Of a DNA stretch of 64,000 nt, positions 63,791-64,000 are shown in pieces; positions within the stretch are counted from its first letter, which is position 1; each line of letters begins with the position of its first letter. Made by a program: the position numbers and the translations under genes. The notes under the pieces were generated by a model that was given only the letters and a program-made list of their open reading frames with translations, did no database searches and was not told the DNA's origin. The stretch covers positions 1 to 64,000 of the forward strand of contig NZ_NQMR01000019.1 of assembly GCF_002276045.1 (NCBI RefSeq), read 5' to 3'. The stretch comes from Pseudoalteromonas sp. NBT06-2. Lineage in GTDB: Bacteria; Pseudomonadota; Gammaproteobacteria; Enterobacterales; Alteromonadaceae.

Positions 63791-64000
63791 TGAAAATTTT
63801 AAGCCTTAGATTTCAGAATATTAATTCACTTAAAGGTGAGTGGAAAATTGACTTTAGCCAAGCGCCTTTTAACGATAATGGTTTGTTTGCTATCACAGGT
63901 GCAACAGGAGCAGGTAAAACCACCATATTAGATGCGATTTGTTTAGCGCTTTACCATAGAACACCACGACTGAGTAACATCTCGAAAACCACCAATGAGT
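63790..64000 (+). CDS. sbcC: Exonuclease subunit SbcC, N-terminal part (runs off the window)
   Basis: MKILSLRFQNINSLKGEWKI DF...GLFAITGATGAGKTTILDAI contains the Walker A motif of the SMC/Rad50-like ATPase SbcC. Only about 70 codons are visible before the window ends at 64000. It drives the SbcD nuclease by ATP-dependent clamping of DNA and would be about 1,000 or more residues long. Starts one base inside the sbcD stop codon. Confidence 0.93.
   Translation, partial: MKILSLRFQNINSLKGEWKIDFSQAPFNDNGLFAITGATGAGKTTILDAICLALYHRTPRLSNISKTTNE

Overview
The window looks like the chromosome of a low-GC marine gammaproteobacterium of the Alteromonadales type (Colwellia/Pseudoalteromonas/Catenovulum-like). 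This is inferred from gene content and AT-rich codon use; genus cannot be fixed from sequence alone. Recognisable core genes include ahpC/ahpF/katA, oxyR, def, two ibpA-type small heat-shock genes, nagZ/anmK, a RIO kinase, a respiratory D-lactate dehydrogenase and sbcD/sbcC. No rRNA, tRNA or CRISPR array was recognised.

The window is invaded by one short non-autonomous element. Ten near full-length copies share the termini TATACCC...GGGTATA and the terminal inverted repeat CCAAGCCACTTCAAGATG / CATCTTGAAGTGGTTTGG. They come in a 266-bp and a 314-bp form, the latter carrying a 48-bp internal block (one copy is 301 bp). Several degenerate relics also occur. Copies interrupt a TonB-dependent receptor and a small secreted-protein gene, recode the end of a substrate-binding protein gene, and lie beside many decayed genes (IS110, IS630, RAYT, GNAT, katG, histidine kinase, GAF protein).

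Layout: 1-1.5 kb transposase relics and repeats; 1.5-2.5 kb two DUF2589 genes; 2.7-7.3 kb DUF2490 barrel, a sensor-MFS hybrid and an ABC-type binding protein; 7.6-9 kb IS630 relic and a sigma factor; 10.2-14.7 kb ATP-grasp enzyme, membrane protein, BdlA-like chemoreceptor; 15.3-16.8 kb OsmC/LysR pair; 18.7-22.05 kb a compact candidate integrative element (tyrosine recombinase, HigB/HigA-like toxin-antitoxin and five small unknown genes) bounded by similar 26-27 bp imperfect palindromes; 22.1-26.1 kb peroxide-defence cluster; 26.1-32 kb broken TonB receptor, response regulator, twice-frameshifted histidine kinase and debris; 32-41 kb siderophore-interacting protein, two secreted proteases with PPC domains, katG relic and oxyR; 41-45 kb def, GNATs, PhzF, RIO kinase; 45.4-46.6 kb tandem hsp20 genes each with a ROSE-like thermometer leader; 46.6-49.7 kb peptidoglycan recycling; 51-54.2 kb arylsulfotransferase-YHYH fusion lipoprotein and partner; 54.6-56 kb a divergent lipoxygenase-like protein; 56.7-58.5 kb broken GAF plus EAL protein; 58.5-61.4 kb D-lactate dehydrogenase; 62.5 kb to the end sbcDC.

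Themes that connect the genes are peroxide and oxidative stress (AhpCF, KatA, OxyR, decayed KatG, OsmC), protein secretion and degradation (LasA-like and subtilisin-like proteases sharing PPC modules), and heavy decay driven by, or coincident with, the short repeats. The best candidate for an undescribed system is the 18.7-22.05 kb element; the lipoxygenase-like protein, the sensor-MFS hybrid with its binding protein, and a cruciform repeat family with a conserved core but changing arms are also worth attention.
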